Below, one piece after another: positions 23,386 through 35,507 of a stretch of DNA of 64,000 bases (the stretch's first letter is position 1; the number at the start of each line of letters is the position of its first letter). Location of the stretch: assembly GCA_032622095.1 (NCBI GenBank), contig CP136061.1, positions 168,829,107 to 168,893,106 of the forward strand. The letters run 5' to 3'. Source of the stretch: Siphonodentalium dalli. Lineage: Eukaryota > Mollusca > Scaphopoda > Gadilida > Siphonodentaliidae. The position numbers and the translations under genes were made by a program. The notes beneath the pieces were generated by a model that saw only the letters and a list, made by a program, of their open reading frames with translations, searched no databases and had not been told where the DNA came from.

Positions 23386-25065
23386 CAGGAACTCCTTGAT
23401 CAATTTAACATACATAAAAAAATATCACCCTCCCCCACATGACCCAGAACCCCACCCTGCCCCCAACCAACAGCATTCCACCCTATCTCATCTCCTAACT
23501 CATATGATCTCTTCCACCAGCAGATTAAGTCAATTGTATTAGCTACAGACAGAGAGAGAGAGTTAATATAAATACACACACAGTCATCAATTGAGATGTT
23601 TATCAGGCTGACAGGTGTGAACTAATGCTTAGCTAGCACTCATGCCAGTGTTTGTTATTAAAATAAAATCAAAACAAACTATTGCTCTCTAACCTGAATT
23701 TAATGTGTCTGGCATTTGCAGAATGAGGTCCCCAGAGGGTGAATTTAGTTATGCTACCCTGCACAGCAGTCTAGCATCACCAAATACACTAGCCTTAGGT
23801 CATCTTCTGGGAAGTATATAGGCACTTAAATTGCCATTTTTACTTAATTTTTCCCTTCTGTTTAGTTTCTACATCCCCTAATTTGTGAATATAAAATGCA
23901 TAATTGAGGTGCCCAATGGGTGCACATCACCAACTTTAACTGGAGAATCTTGATATGTTTATAAACATTCCTTGCAGATCTGCTAGAAGTCATTAATTCC
24001 CAATCTATCATGTATTGTTCATATCAGGACTAATGTCACACAGTGGCCTAGCATCACCAAATTCACCCTCTGTAGACCTCATTCTGCTTAGGCCTCATCT
24101 TCTGGGAAGTATCTATAGTATCAAATTAACATTGTTGTTAGTTACATTTTCCTTCTAGGAAGTTTCTATATCCCCTAATTTGCTAGCCCGCTGTGCGGGA
24201 TAGCGTCACTAAATTCACCCTCTGGGGACCTCATTCTGCAAATGACAGACACACTATCACACTATTTCAAGGCTTGATTATATAATACATTGTGTTGCTT
24301 GAGGCCAGGCATGCACAATGTAGGAACACACGCTTTTTGTGATGCTATGTCACACAGCGGGCTAGCATCACCAAATTCAGGTTAAATAGGGTGGGACCTT
24401 AAAATGTCTTCTCAAGAGAGTTTGGACTATTTAGCTTACATATAGTATGGAGGAATCAGGAGGATTCTTTTATGACTGAGATTCAGATTTGTTAAAATGA
24501 GGTCAACCTGTCAAGAAATGGCAGGCTATGGGGAGTTAACACTTTTGTGTCTAATAAAATCATTGAAATACCAAATTCATTAAAACATCTACCTTGGAAC
24601 CACCTGACTGATTGGTCTGACATACATGTATTGTGTTTTGGGTCCATGGATAAGTGAGCTTCAAACATGTCTAAATGGTTTTAGAAAAAAGGCGCTTGTG
24701 AGATTGGAAATTTCCAACAATTGAGAAAGTTTGAGGTGTCGGTTGTGAAATTCCAACCTAAGACTTGGGAGTCTGGAGCCCGGTCAGGAGGGGACTTGTT
24801 GAGCTGGAGGAGGGTGGGTGATCAGTAGTGTACAGTTGGCAATTTCAAGGTGGATTTTTACCAATCTACATACTTGAAGTCTCTCTAGCCACATATCCTG
24901 TTTAAATCTACTTCTTTTAAAGTGATTATGAAAGTGCTGACTGTTTTGGTCTCCAGAGTCCCAGTCTTATCAGTCTTTGCAGTCTGGTGAGCGACCCCAC
25001 AGTCATTGACTGTCTTGTTATTAACCCTACCAAATTTGAAGACTAGAACACACCACGAACGGTAA
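23386..25065. repeat. mixed diverged repeats, including family 3 fragments
   Basis: The block CTAGCATCACCAAAT with CACCCTCTG..GACCTCATTCTGC recurs near 23771, 24050, 24200 and 24370, partly inverted. The piece 24395-24530 resembles the family 3 core. No gene recognised. Confidence 0.45.
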
Positions 25066-25395
25066 CAATATCCTCATTGACTGAGTGTATGGACAATGGG
25101 TTGTTGTATAAGGACATATACAATTTATATAGATGGATTGGGTTCAGAAAGCATGAGCACTAAACCAAAAGTGACTGGAAAATAAGAAAGGAAAATTTTT
25201 GAGGACCACCTACTTTATTTGAAGTCTTGAAGACACCACATGCTGAAATGATATGATCTCAATATTAACCGTGGGTTTGACCAAAGGTTAATTTTTATCA
25301 GGATATACACATGTGTTGGTTCCCGAAGCCTGCACTGTGTGGCACTTCACAACAAGTGGCTGGCAAATGTTCACTGTTCGATAATTTGGTAATTG
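25066..25395 (+). repeat. old tandem array, part 1 continued
   Basis: Two more units of the 22150-22690 type (GACAATGGGTTG, GTGACTGGAAAATAAG, GTGGCACTTCACAACAAG). It runs directly into the next array. Confidence 0.45.
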
Positions 25396-26248
25396 ATAAT
25401 TCCATGATAGCACTACCTTTCTTGCACACACTCAGCTGCTGAGAGCACATAACTTCAGTTCATGTTGTGTTCAAGATATTAAATGGGTTAAGGGGTCCCC
25501 CAAAAAACAGTGAGTATTCGCCTTTCTTATTTGCCAACTGCTTTTTGTAAAGTGACCCAGACATTCAAGAACCAACCCATCCATAAAAGATGTGAATTTC
25601 TGGATATAGCCTCCATTTCTTTACACACTCAGTTAATATTGGGAGCATATCCTTTCAGTTCATGGTGTGATCAAGACTTCAAATGGGGAGGTGTAACCTC
25701 AAAACAAAGAAAATTCACATTTCAGATTTCCGTCTTTTGTAAAGTGCCCCAGGATTTCGGGAACCAAACCACCCATACTACTTGTATATACTCCATGATA
25801 GCACTAGCTTTCATTCACACACTCAGTTAATATTGAGAGCATATAGCTTCAGTTCAGTGTGTGTTCAAGAGTTCAAATAAGTTATGGGGACCCAAAACAG
25901 TGAGAATTCGCCATTCTTGTTAGCTATATACTTTTTGTATAGTGTCCCAGCATTCTGAAACCAACCAATCCATTAAAGATGTGTATTTCCTGAATTAACT
26001 GCCAATTGTCCATACCCTCAGTTAATATTGAGAGAGCATATCCGTTCAATTTGTGGTGTGTTTATAACTTTAAATGGTGTAGGGAAAGAAAATTCAACTT
26101 TCGTATTTGCCAGCCAACTTTTGTAAAGTACCCTAGGATTTTGGGAACCAAACTATCCATATACATTGTATATTCCATAATAGCACTACCTTTCGTTCAC
26201 ACTGTCAGTTAATAATAAGAGCATATATATATTTGGCTCACATGATGT
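25396..26248 (+). repeat. tandem array, about 195-bp unit, left half
   Basis: Landmarks ACACACTCAGTTAATATTGA, TTCAGTTCATGGTGTG, TTTGTAAAGTG and CCAACCCATCCATAAA repeat at about 25425, 25620, 25817, 26010 and 26205. Diverged units. The open frames inside (for example 25510-25830) are read-through of the repeat. Confidence 0.65.
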
Positions 26249-26260
26249 GTAGAGTTGTAA

Positions 26261-27336
26261 CAGTGTCGGTTTTAACACCGCGGTTTCGGTGTTGAGACAA
26301 CACCGAGAAACCGAACCAAGCAAAATACAAAAAACCGAGTTCTCGGTGATCGGTAAAGTCCGTTCCATGATCTGAATTTTGCATCTGAAGGCCAAAGACA
26401 AAAAGAAATTAGTCTAGAATTTTACAGTGATTGTGATTGCATTGCCAAACGAAACTGAAATGAGGAAGCATGTCGTTGCAAAAATGAGAATGCGAACCGA
26501 AAAGAAATGTTATATCATGTGGGAAATGGTCCGGAAACTTTTTGTCCTGGAACCTACGGATCGATGAGTGGCCACACAGTCAACACGAACTACATTCAGT
26601 AGGTCGTTTACTTTTATCACCTTTATTGTCAACGGTCTTAGAATAAGTGTGCACTTTATTTGAATTGATGACGTGTGCATGACGAAACATTTCGTTCCGT
26701 GCGGAAATAAAATCGGCAGTTAGAACTGCAATTTCTTAAACTTCATTCTCCCGGCTAATCGGTCAATAAAATTGAACTTTTATCTATAACGTTCAACGAA
26801 ATATTATGAAATTTGAGCTGGTCAATTGCCGTGGACACATACGTGCACTTATTTGCGTCTTGTTGATCGCGGCAGTTATTTTTGTGAGTATCGGTATCTC
26901 TCACCCACAAACTGAGCGGGAACATCATTATTGTCCAGGAACTGGGCACATGCTACATCGTATTGATTGTAAATGTTATCGGTATCTATATAAGTCGCAC
27001 AGGACTTCATCTTGTATGCATGAAACGTCGCTGTATTTGCATTTCACTTCTATGTTTTGATTTTGGTATGGGGGCCATATTTGTGTATAGTCGAAAAAAA
27101 GTTTAGGGTCAGCGTCAAGAAATATGGTCAGTCGGGGAAAAATATTTTGTGTGTGCTTAAACTTGATGGTTCAATATGACTTTTATCTCACATTCTCATT
27201 AAAGTTCATGATTTAGCAACACAGCAAACTGTTCCCCAACTTATCCTAACCCTCTGTAACTGGCAGTGCCTGTTTTGTCCAATTGTGTTTGACTAATTGC
27301 TATATGTTAAGTGATTGCATACTAAAACCGACACTG
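26261..27336. mobile_element. 1,076-bp inverted-repeat element inserted in the array
   Basis: CAGTGTCGGTTTTA at 26261-26274 is exactly inverted at 27323-27336. The tandem array stops just before it (at about 26248, in CATGATGTGT) and resumes at about 27405 (in TATGGTGTGT), so the insert interrupts one unit. CAGTG-type tips recall hAT elements, but no 8-bp target duplication is seen next to the tips, and 68 further foreign bases lie on the right. An 84-codon frame (26806-27060) has one hydrophobic stretch and no recognisable domain. Confidence 0.55.
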
Positions 27337-27404
27337 AAACCGAGACCGAGGTTATTCACCCAAAAAAAACGAAAGTAAATTCCACAACCTTCCAACACTA
27401 TTAT

Positions 27405-28025
27405 GGTGTGTTCAAGAGTTTAAATGGGCTTGTAAAGGGGTTCCACAAAACAAACAATATTTGCCTTTGGCATATATTTGCCATCCGATTTTTCTAAAGT
27501 GCCAAAGACGTTCCTAACCAACCCATCCATAAACATTGTGTATGTCCTGTTATTACTACCCTTTGCCCACATCCTTGGTCAATGTTTAGAACAATCCTTT
27601 CAGTTCATGGTTTGTTCAACTTTAACACTTCAATTGTGTAGGGGGTCCACAAAACATAGCAAATTCCTCTTTCTTATTTACCAGCCGCTTTGTGCAAAGC
27701 AACACAGGCACAAGCCACCCATACAAATTATGTATCCTCTGATAGCACTACCTTTCAGTCACACTCTATGTTAATATAGAAGCTTCAGTTCGTATTGTGT
27801 TCAAGACTTTAAATCGGGTAGAGTGTTCTAAAAAAATAGAAAAATTGTCTTTTATATTTGCCACGCATCTGCATTTTGGGACTATTTCGGGAACCCATCC
27901 ATAAACATTGTGTATTTCCTTATATAACTATCCTTTGTACACACCCTCAGTTAATATTCAGATTATATTCGGTCAGTTCTTGGTGTGTTCAATACTTCTA
28001 TTAGTGTAGGGGGGACGTCAACACA
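27405..28025 (+). repeat. tandem array, about 195-bp unit, right half
   Basis: Resumes the 25396-26248 array with units at about 27405, 27570, 27760 and 27955, carrying the same landmarks (GTGTTCAAGA, TTTGCCA, CCATCCATAAACATTGTGTA). Confidence 0.6.
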
Positions 28026-28563
28026 TAGAACGTATTTGAACTAACGCTTGCAACCTTGTTCAGACTAGTTTATGAGATATAAAATACAATATCCATTGAC
28101 TCTATATTTTGGTCGATTTAGAGGGACTCTGACAATCACTATGGCAGTAACAGTGATTTTGTTCTGTATATATTATGTGTCTTTTAGAACAAATACTTTA
28201 TTTCTACAAAGTCGCTATATAGTAATATGAAATTACATGTTTTAAATAACATGTGTTTGTTGTTGTAACTGGGCATTTAGAAGCCTGAGGACATCTTTAA
28301 CCACACTCATGTTGTCTGAGGATCCAGTTTTCATCTCATGAATCATGAATTGATCCCCATTAGAATCATTTAGAAGTTTGTGCTGTTATCATAAATATGT
28401 ATTTGTTCTACCAAAACAAGTTCGGGGGACCGGTACCTAACTCCAATATCTGGCAAACCTTTCACAATTTCTGTCAAATTCTTTCTACTTGTAATGTCCA
28501 TATAACTACTGAGCAATATGAATTATATAGTTGGTGATGTCTTGTTTGTAACAAATATTTTAG
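28026..28563. other. unassigned sequence
   Basis: No repeat boundary or frame of note. It ends directly at a Helitron 5' end. Confidence 0.35.
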
Positions 28564-29036
28564 TCTACTATATATTTTGAGAACTACGTTAATATATGTG
28601 TATAATTACAACTACTTTCACTTTGACTAAAATGCGTGCATTTGATTGGTCAAGGCCCTTAGATACGCTTGGTAGCGACAATATCTATCAGTGGAGGGAA
28701 GTGTCGTTTCCCACATCACTGGGGGTAGTGATACCTTAAAAAGTTCGCAAACCAAGTCGAATATCCATGGGGCGAATTTACCCGGAATTTTATTTTGTCC
28801 ACCAATCAAATCGCAAGAAATCACTTCCGTTTCTAGTGGTAACACAAGACGCCAAATCTCAGCGAAAAATGATCGCCGATTAACTGGTTCGTTGCTAAAT
28901 ATCCTACATACACGTAATAAAATGCGTATATATATTTCAACAAACAGAAAATTATTGAATTTTATGCTTGGAGTTGATAATTTGCACTCTTTTCTCAAAT
29001 TTGACCCCGAAATATATGCATTTGTGATTATGTTGT

Positions 29037-29375
29037 GAGCCTGGATGTCTCACTAGGCTATGGTTATGAGCTTGGCTGTCTCAATAGGCTATGGTTATGA
29101 GTCTGGATGTCTCATTAGGCTATGGCTATGCCTACTGGCCTGGATGTCTCATTAGGCTATTGTTATGAGCCTTGATGTCTCATTATACTATGGTTATGGG
29201 TCTGGATGTCTCATTAGGCAATAATTATGTGTCTGGGTGTTTCATTAGGCAATGGTTATGGGCCTGGATGTCTCATTTATAGGCTATGGTTATGAGCCTG
29301 GTTGTCTGTTTGTCAAAGTAGGTTATCGATATGAGCCTGGATGTCTGATTAGGTTATGGTTATGAGCTTGGTTGT
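29037..29375 (+). repeat. minisatellite, about 31-bp unit, about 11 copies
   Basis: Units of the form GGCTATGGTTATGAGCC then TGGATGTCTCATTA, with spacing 30-36 bp. Middle units are best conserved; one unit near 29310 has extra bases. Confidence 0.85.
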
Positions 29376-30231
29376 TGGCCGCCCTTAGGGCAAAACATTT
29401 GTAATTTACTAAGTTTTCTCTAACTTTTCGCGATATAAGTACTTTTTCTGACAATTTTATTGGTCGGCATTCATTCAAACTTCACAATGTCCCAATTTAA
29501 TTATATATGTAACAATATTTCTGAAATATTACCTGACAACGCTATTTAAATGATTAAACTAAACAAGAGTTGACTAAACAAGACAGTGTCATTGCCAAAG
29601 CCCATATCTGGGCTTCCAGCACTCTTACATAGGGTCCAAATATGGGCTTTCAGCACTGAACCAGTTAAACAGCAAAATAGTACATTAATTTATTTGGGGA
29701 TAAAAGAATGTATTACATAACTATTCCACCATTAGTATTAGCATTTATCCAGCTTCGTGCCAATACTAATATGACATGGCAGTGGTCATGAGAGCATAGA
29801 ATGCACATTTGTAGCGATTGTTTACTTTTCGAGTCGCCGGAGACCACATTTATTCGATGGCGAAGTTTGGGAACACCGCTTCGGAATTGCTATCGAATCG
29901 GATTGCCTTTATGACAATACATGTTCTAGAATCGTTTTAAATAAATGAAATTTACACCAGCAAGTACAGTTTAATAGTTTACGGGTGTGGTCTCTTGCTT
30001 TTGTGTAGTTGGAATGTCGGAAACAGCGATCGAATTGTGTGTGTTCATCTCGAACTTCTGGTCGGTCGCCCAATTTATTCTCGACCCAAATTCCCATTTC
30101 GGTTAAAAGATCAGCTGAGTCCAGACACAAATATCACTTGGGTAGTTTTACCATTTTAGTGTTTTTAATATAGTTTCTTTAAAAAGAACTTGTTTAATCA
30201 CCAACTAATATGCGGATTGTCGTAATTATAA

Positions 30232-30385
30232 GCAATCAACGTCGTTTTCGATGCATCTGTCGGCGTACTGAAGTGTCGGATGCCGAACTACATACTTTGT
30301 ATAATTTCGCGAAATTATACAGTATGTAATTCGGCATCCGACACTTCTATACGCCGACAGATGCATCGAAAACGACGTTGATTGC
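30232..30385. mobile_element. 154-bp near-perfect palindrome (foldback MITE)
   Basis: The left arm begins GCAATCAACGTCGTTTTCG and the right arm ends in its exact complement. The arms pair almost base for base across about 75 bp each, with a few mismatches (for example ACTACATACTTTGT against ACAGTATGTAAT), and meet at TTTCGCGAAA (about 30305-30314). No coding. No clear target duplication. Its right edge coincides with the 1.8-kb insertion edge. Confidence 0.85.
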
Positions 30386-30939
30386 ATATGTGTATATTTG
30401 TCCTCTATAGACTCAAAAACGGCTGGCCCGATTGGGCTCAAACTTCCCATCTAAAGGGTAAAAACCCACAGGAATGGTCGTCGCAGCGTTTTGGAGAAGC
30501 TCCGAGCACCTGTTCTTTACTCCCAGTCACAAAAAACGGCACTGTGGGGTTAATTGCATTGATTGTTAAAGAGCGCTCGTATCCGCAGTGTCGTTGATAA
30601 AGAGCGTCTATATACACGATGAGTATAAATACGGCTCCATTGACCATCTCGAGAAGAAATTTCGTACTTAATTTCGTACTTAGGGGGTTCCAAGGAACGG
30701 GGGAGATTTTTATCGGGTCAGTTTTTCCGCGCGAGGTGACCTTGACCTTCAAACGGGTACCCACAAATAATCTATATGTCCTTTATAGACTCAAACTGAT
30801 TGAGCTCAAACTTGCTACCTTTGGGAAGTGTCATGGATGGGTTAAATTGTCACCCCGACCTGACCTTGACCTTGAAAATGATCAATTCAAGGTCAAATCG
30901 GGTCAAATTGAAAAACAAATAATTAAATAAAAAAATTAA

Positions 30940-31160
30940 AAAGGCACAATTAACTCATTGAAAAACAAAAAATTAAATTAAAAACATTTATTAAAAAAGC
31001 CATTAAATTAAAAAGGCACAATTAACTCATTGAAAAACAAAAAATTTAATTAAAAAATTAATTAAAAACATTTATTAAAAAGGCCATTAAATTAAAAAGG
31101 CACAATTAACTCATTGAAAAACAAAAAATTCAATTCAAAAATTAATTCAAAAAATTATAA
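30940..31160 (+). repeat. AT-rich tandem units of about 71-85 bp
   Basis: GGCACAATTAACTCATTG recurs at 30943, 31014 and 31099, separated by AAATTAAA-type filler. Internal to the Helitron; a single inverted counterpart is present at about 54708-54745 in another Helitron. Confidence 0.75.
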
Positions 31161-31199
31161 ATTGTCATGTTTCTGACGATTGCCGGCTAACCTTGCTAG

Positions 31200-31632
31200 T
31201 ACTATAAAATTGATGTTAATGCATGCAGAATTACCTGTTGTCAATAAAATATGTTGTTGTTGTAAATGGGGGTCTGGAAGACTGAACACTTCGGTAATCA
31301 ATTAAAAAGTATATCTCTGGACAAACCTTTCAGTGCAAGATTTATATTCGGTCCCATTAATTAAGATCAATTTAATAGACAATGGTAAAGTCGTTATAAA
31401 AAATATGTAATTTTTCGACCAAAAAAAACGTGTTTGAGGGAGGGGTAGCTAAAATTCAGTTTCTCAAACTTCTTTCTTCATATGCTTCTCAGATAACTAC
31501 TACACCATATGGATTAAATATTTCAGCATTATTGAAAAATAAAAAAAATGTTTTTGTGAAAAAGAGCGATTTTTCAGCAAAATATAAATGTCTCGGCTCC
31601 AAATGGCAGGTAAATCTAAATTAACCAACACT
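31200..31632. other. unassigned AT-rich sequence
   Basis: No gene or repeat boundary recognised. It ends at the poly-T start of the next element. Confidence 0.4.
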
Positions 31633-33139
31633 TTTTTATGTTTACCCATACCATGTATGGTAAACATAGTGTCGTTGTCCGGATTGACCACTCGTCGTGC
31701 GTCCGTCCGTCCGTCCATCTGTCCGTCCGTCTGTCTGTCCGTCCGTCTGTCCGTCCGTAGACACTTTACGTGTAATGCGATAACTCAAACATTTTTTACC
31801 TGATCAAAACCAAATTTTGTATATGGGGTTTTCAGCCCAAAATACAGATCGAGTTCGATGGGTTTGATCCGACTGTTTTTCACAGAGTTATGGCCCTTTT
31901 TCGACTTAGAATTCACGCATTCTGCCATAACTCAAACATTTTTTATCTGATCGGAACCAAATTTGGTATGTGAGTTTCTCGGCCCAAAATACAGATCGAG
32001 TTCGAATATGGGTTTGATCCGACTTTTTATTACGGAGTTATGGCCCTTTTTCGACTTAGAATTAATGAATTCTGCCGTAACTCAAACATTTTTTATCTGA
32101 TCGGAACCAAATTTGGTATGTGAGTTTCTCGACCCAAAATACAGATCGAGTTCGAATATGGGTTTGATCGGAGTTTTTTTTTACGGAGTTATGGCCCTTT
32201 TTCGACTTAGAATTCATGAATTCTGCCATAACTCAAACATTTTTTATCTGATTGGAACCAAATTTGGTGTATGAGTTTCTCAGACCAACATACAGATTGA
32301 TTTCGAATATGGGTTTGATCGGATTTTTTTTAATGGTGTTATGGTCTTTTGACATATGATTCACACATACATGTACTTCGATAAATCAACCATTTTTCAT
32401 CTGATAGGAACCAAATTTGGTATGTGAGTTTCTCAACTCAAAATACAGAACGAGTTTGAATATGGGTTAGATCCAATTTGTTATACCAGAGATATGGCCC
32501 TTTTTAAACTAAGAATTATCCAGATTATAACCCAAGTAACTTACAATTAATGAATACCTGCTTCTCTGTGAGCAAGATAAAAGACAATATAGTTTATTGC
32601 TTTGAGAGTTATTTATAGCCCTCATATGTTAGGTCTGTATAAGAGACACAGTGAATTATTGGATAAATTGATTTAGCTATCTTTTTAACCACAACTTAGC
32701 CAGGTGAATTTATTTAACTAGACCAATGGAGCTCTCTAAGTCCTTGGATGATGGGACTACATTGGATCAAACAGGGCAGAGATAGGTGATTTAACCCCTT
32801 TTACCCATTCCATGTCTTTTAACCTTTTCCATTAAATAAATAATTATATTATTTTGATATCTCACATGGCAATTTGCAACAACATGAATAGAACTGCTCA
32901 CACTATGATAGTGGTGACAGGCTCTAGAGTTTAGATGTTATATTAACCCTTCTATATTGACTCATACATTCCAATAATTTGTGTTATTACTGGTTATTAT
33001 GTACATTTGTCATATACTACTTTAGATCATAACAGTATACTCTATAATTCAACATTAAAAGATTATGATTCTGATCTTAACAATTTACTATCGCCAAGGG
33101 ATGGGTTAAACATCTGCCGATCGTGATCGGCCTCTCGTT
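31633..33139 (+). mobile_element. HLE family, subfamily A, copy 2 (1.5 kb)
   Basis: Same architecture as 6494-7689: TTTTTATG plus 5' hairpin, GTCC microsatellite (31699-31760), four to five core units of about 149 bp (landmark AACTCAAACATTTTTT at 31783, 31927, 32076 and 32229, with a degenerate one near 32380), unique 3' half, 3' hairpin at 33116-33131 and CTCTCGTT. It is nearly identical to copy 3 along its length, differing mainly in the microsatellite and in one short stretch of the first unit, which implies recent movement. The 63-71 codon frames at the start are not genes. Confidence 0.8.
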
Positions 33140-34238
33140 CATATCAAGTAGAGATATGTTATGATGTAGTAATTTTAACACCAACAATGTTGGCAAATAA
33201 CTTAGGAGGACATAGCCGCAGGGCTCGCTTTACCAAAATCATTAATTTCTGAGAAATGTCACTGGTGGGTATCGTTCGTCTATTTGACAATAGCCACACC
33301 AATTCCGTTATTTTTCACAATTATTTTCGTCAACAGTATATATTTCTCTTTAAAAAAAATTTGGTTTCAACTTTTTCTACCGTGGGTGGGGTACCCAACC
33401 ATTTTTGGCGTTTGGCCGGTGCACTAATAGTCCAGGCACATTAGGTTTCACTATGGCAAAAAATAGGGGAAAGCTGAATTTTTCAGGGATTAATAAGAAC
33501 ATGTCTATGAACAACTTGGCAAAATTCCCCTAGAATCCGAGTTGAGCTTTTTGAGATACCATGATTTTTCGTAATGGTGCAATTTCTGACTAAATTCCAT
33601 TAGACCATATGCGAATGCAGTCATATGTAGGCTAATATATTGACTCAATCTTCACACATACCCGTCCATTATGGAGCAGGTGTCGATAGATATGCGTAAT
33701 TGATGCTAGAGCCTACTAACAGTCGATATTCCATAATTGTGATGACATTTATTGCCGAAGCATATAAATCGCATGGCGATTAAAAATTTTCCTAACAAAA
33801 GAGGGCGAGTAAAGATATTCAGACGACAATGAGCTAAAATATGAACCATTATACTAGAACAGTGGTTAATTCAGAAAAGGAAAGGGATAAGATATGTCGA
33901 ACCATCACCATCCTTAAGATTTTATAGCCGGAAACATAACACTACCCCCTAAAATGTACGCCATGGCCTTGAGTGTCTGAAAGGCAAAAATACCACATAA
34001 TAGTCCTGGCGTTTGGCGTAACAATTGTGGAAATGGTGATAACACTATGAAACTTGGCACATAGGTTCCTTCAACACTATTAATCATTTTCAGATGTGTA
34101 GACATCGCGGCAGGTCCTTCCTTGGCAACGGTTGCTAGGCAACTATCCCACATCGAAGAATTACAAATATGACTGATATTATGGCAGTTTTAACAATCTA
34201 ACCTACGTCATGCAGCATTTTTATGGTGAAAATAATAT
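33140..34238. other. unassigned sequence with a shared block at 34090-34190
   Basis: The stretch with GGTTGCTAGG and ACTGATATTATGG (about 34128-34182) recurs at about 44563-44622 in the same orientation, next to another pogo-type end. No gene recognised; the 79-codon minus frame 33914-34153 has no domain. Confidence 0.4.
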
Positions 34239-34901
34239 TACCGTAAATTTCGGTGTATAAGTCGCATGCGTGTATAAGACGCACCCCCATTTTTCAACCC
34301 CAAATCCTGCCTTTTGTGAAATACCTTTGTATAAGACGCACCCATTTTTAGATGCTGGAATTTCAGAAAACTTCCGTGCATGGTAAGTATTGTACTGGTA
34401 AGTATTGAGAGCAAGTATTCACACATCACATTTGGGAGGAGAAGAAATGGAGAAAGTTATTTACGTTAGAATTATTTATTTAAACACAATTAAACACACA
34501 ATATAACATAACAATTCATAGCACAGCACAATTTATCAAAACGAACGACATTTGCAATAGACAAACAATACAAATATGGAATGGGAACTGAATGATTTAA
34601 TACATGGAATGCACAAAACGGACAACTCACTGCTCAAGATCAGGCCACATCGCACTCTTACCACGGTTAGCTCGCTTGTCTCGACGCATTTCAGATAAAA
34701 CGTCCTTCGATCGCCTCCAATCTCTTACCAATTTCTCACTGACACCATACTGTCTTTCGGCAGCACGGTTACCGTTAAGTTCTGCAAACTTAACCACTTC
34801 CAACTTAAATCTGGTTTCGTAACTCTTGACGTTGGCGCTTAATCCCACGTTTATCCATAACGATCGAAGTATGTGAATATAATATGTAGAAATTTACGGT
34901 A
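34239..34901 (-). mobile_element. pogo-type remnant, 659 bp between TA duplications
   Basis: TA then CCGTAAATTTC at the left (34239-34251) and GAAATTTACGG then TA at the right (34889-34901) give perfect 11-bp tips with the TA target duplication typical of pogo/Tc1-mariner elements. Sub-terminal words GTGTATAAGTCGCA and GTGTATAAGACGCACC are typical of this group from memory. The interior keeps only the start of a transposase on the minus strand. Confidence 0.75.
34627..34858 (-). pseudogene. N-terminal DNA-binding fragment of a pogo-type transposase
   Basis: About 73 codons contain SYETRFKLEVVKFAELNGNR followed by AAERQYGVSEKLVRDWRR. This is the helix-turn-helix (BrkDBD/CENP-B-like) segment that opens many pogo-family transposases, where it binds the element's inverted repeats. 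The likely ATG is at 34856-34858 (MDKRG), but the domain is in the next frame, so a one-base shift separates them about four codons in. A TGA follows LEQ, and no catalytic DDE region lies downstream inside the element. The copy cannot make transposase. It could in principle make a short DNA-binding peptide, but the shift argues against that. Confidence 0.8.
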
Positions 34902-35507
34902 TGAGGAACATTTATAGGAATATAAAATTGAGACTCGGCTTTAATACTGTTGTTTTAGGATAATGGCCTCGTTAATTTAGTTCAGGCCTCAGCCTAGGGG
35001 TCCAGAACAGGGAGACTTGAAGTCCCCAAATTTAGGGAGACTTCAGGAAATTTAGGGAGATTACCAAAAATTGACAATTTTCAAATATCGCTTTATTTTA
35101 TAACATCTGACAATAAACATTTAAAAAAGATAAAATAAGAAATAAAACTAAAAAAAATTGACTTTATCTGAAATTAGCTTAATTAATTGTTATTATACAT
35201 TTAAAATTTTTGGAAATGTTTTGTGTAGCTATCATTTAAGCAAGACAATTATCAAGTTACAGTAGTGGTTAATTTTTTAACTAAATGAAAGTAGTATTAT
35301 TTCCTAGACTGCAGCTTGGAAGATACGTTTGTACAGTCAGGAATCTAGTCCAACAAATTAGACTATTCGGATTATTAAATACATATTTTAATATTTGGAC
35401 ATTTACGATTGTATTAATCCTTCTAGTCTAACAAAAGAGCTGAAAACAAAGTTAGCACACATTTTAAAGCAGGGCAACATCAGTGACCACCGATATTAGT
35501 GTAGCTG
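34902..35507. other. unassigned AT-rich sequence 3' of the large gene
   Basis: Lies directly after the end of the minus-strand gene. No continuation of the nuclease domain is visible in any minus frame; stops are frequent. Confidence 0.45.

Larger units (their letters stand above)
28605..30385. other. 1,781-bp insertion within a Helitron
   Basis: Bounded by the 11-bp direct repeat ATATGTGTATA. It contains two overlapping frames on opposite strands (28691-29038 plus, 28627-28998 minus) without recognisable domains, a minisatellite (29037-29375), AT-rich filler and, at its right edge, a 154-bp palindrome. No poly-A, no reverse transcriptase and no obvious terminal inverted repeat of the whole insert. 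Confidence 0.5.
28564..31199 (+). mobile_element. Helitron split by a 1.8-kb insertion
   Basis: The 5' end TCTACTATATATTTTGAGAA (28564) matches the 5' end of the Helitron 55786-54646, and the match continues through ATATGTGTATA (28594-28604). The match resumes at ATATGTGTATA 30386-30396 and runs to the 3' end GGCTAACCTTGCTAG (31185-31199), followed by T. The 28605-30385 segment is therefore an insertion flanked by an 11-bp direct repeat. Without it the Helitron is about 855 bp. The 3' hairpin is reduced to GCCGGC. No coding capacity. Confidence 0.7.

Noticed and set aside
26806-27060. 84-codon frame with a hydrophobic segment
   Set aside because: Lies inside the inverted-repeat insertion, has no recognised domain and overlaps an opposite-strand frame.
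28627-29038. Frames of 123 (minus) and 115 (plus) codons overlapping each other
   Set aside because: Neither shows a domain; the mutual overlap suggests a stop-poor composition rather than two genes.
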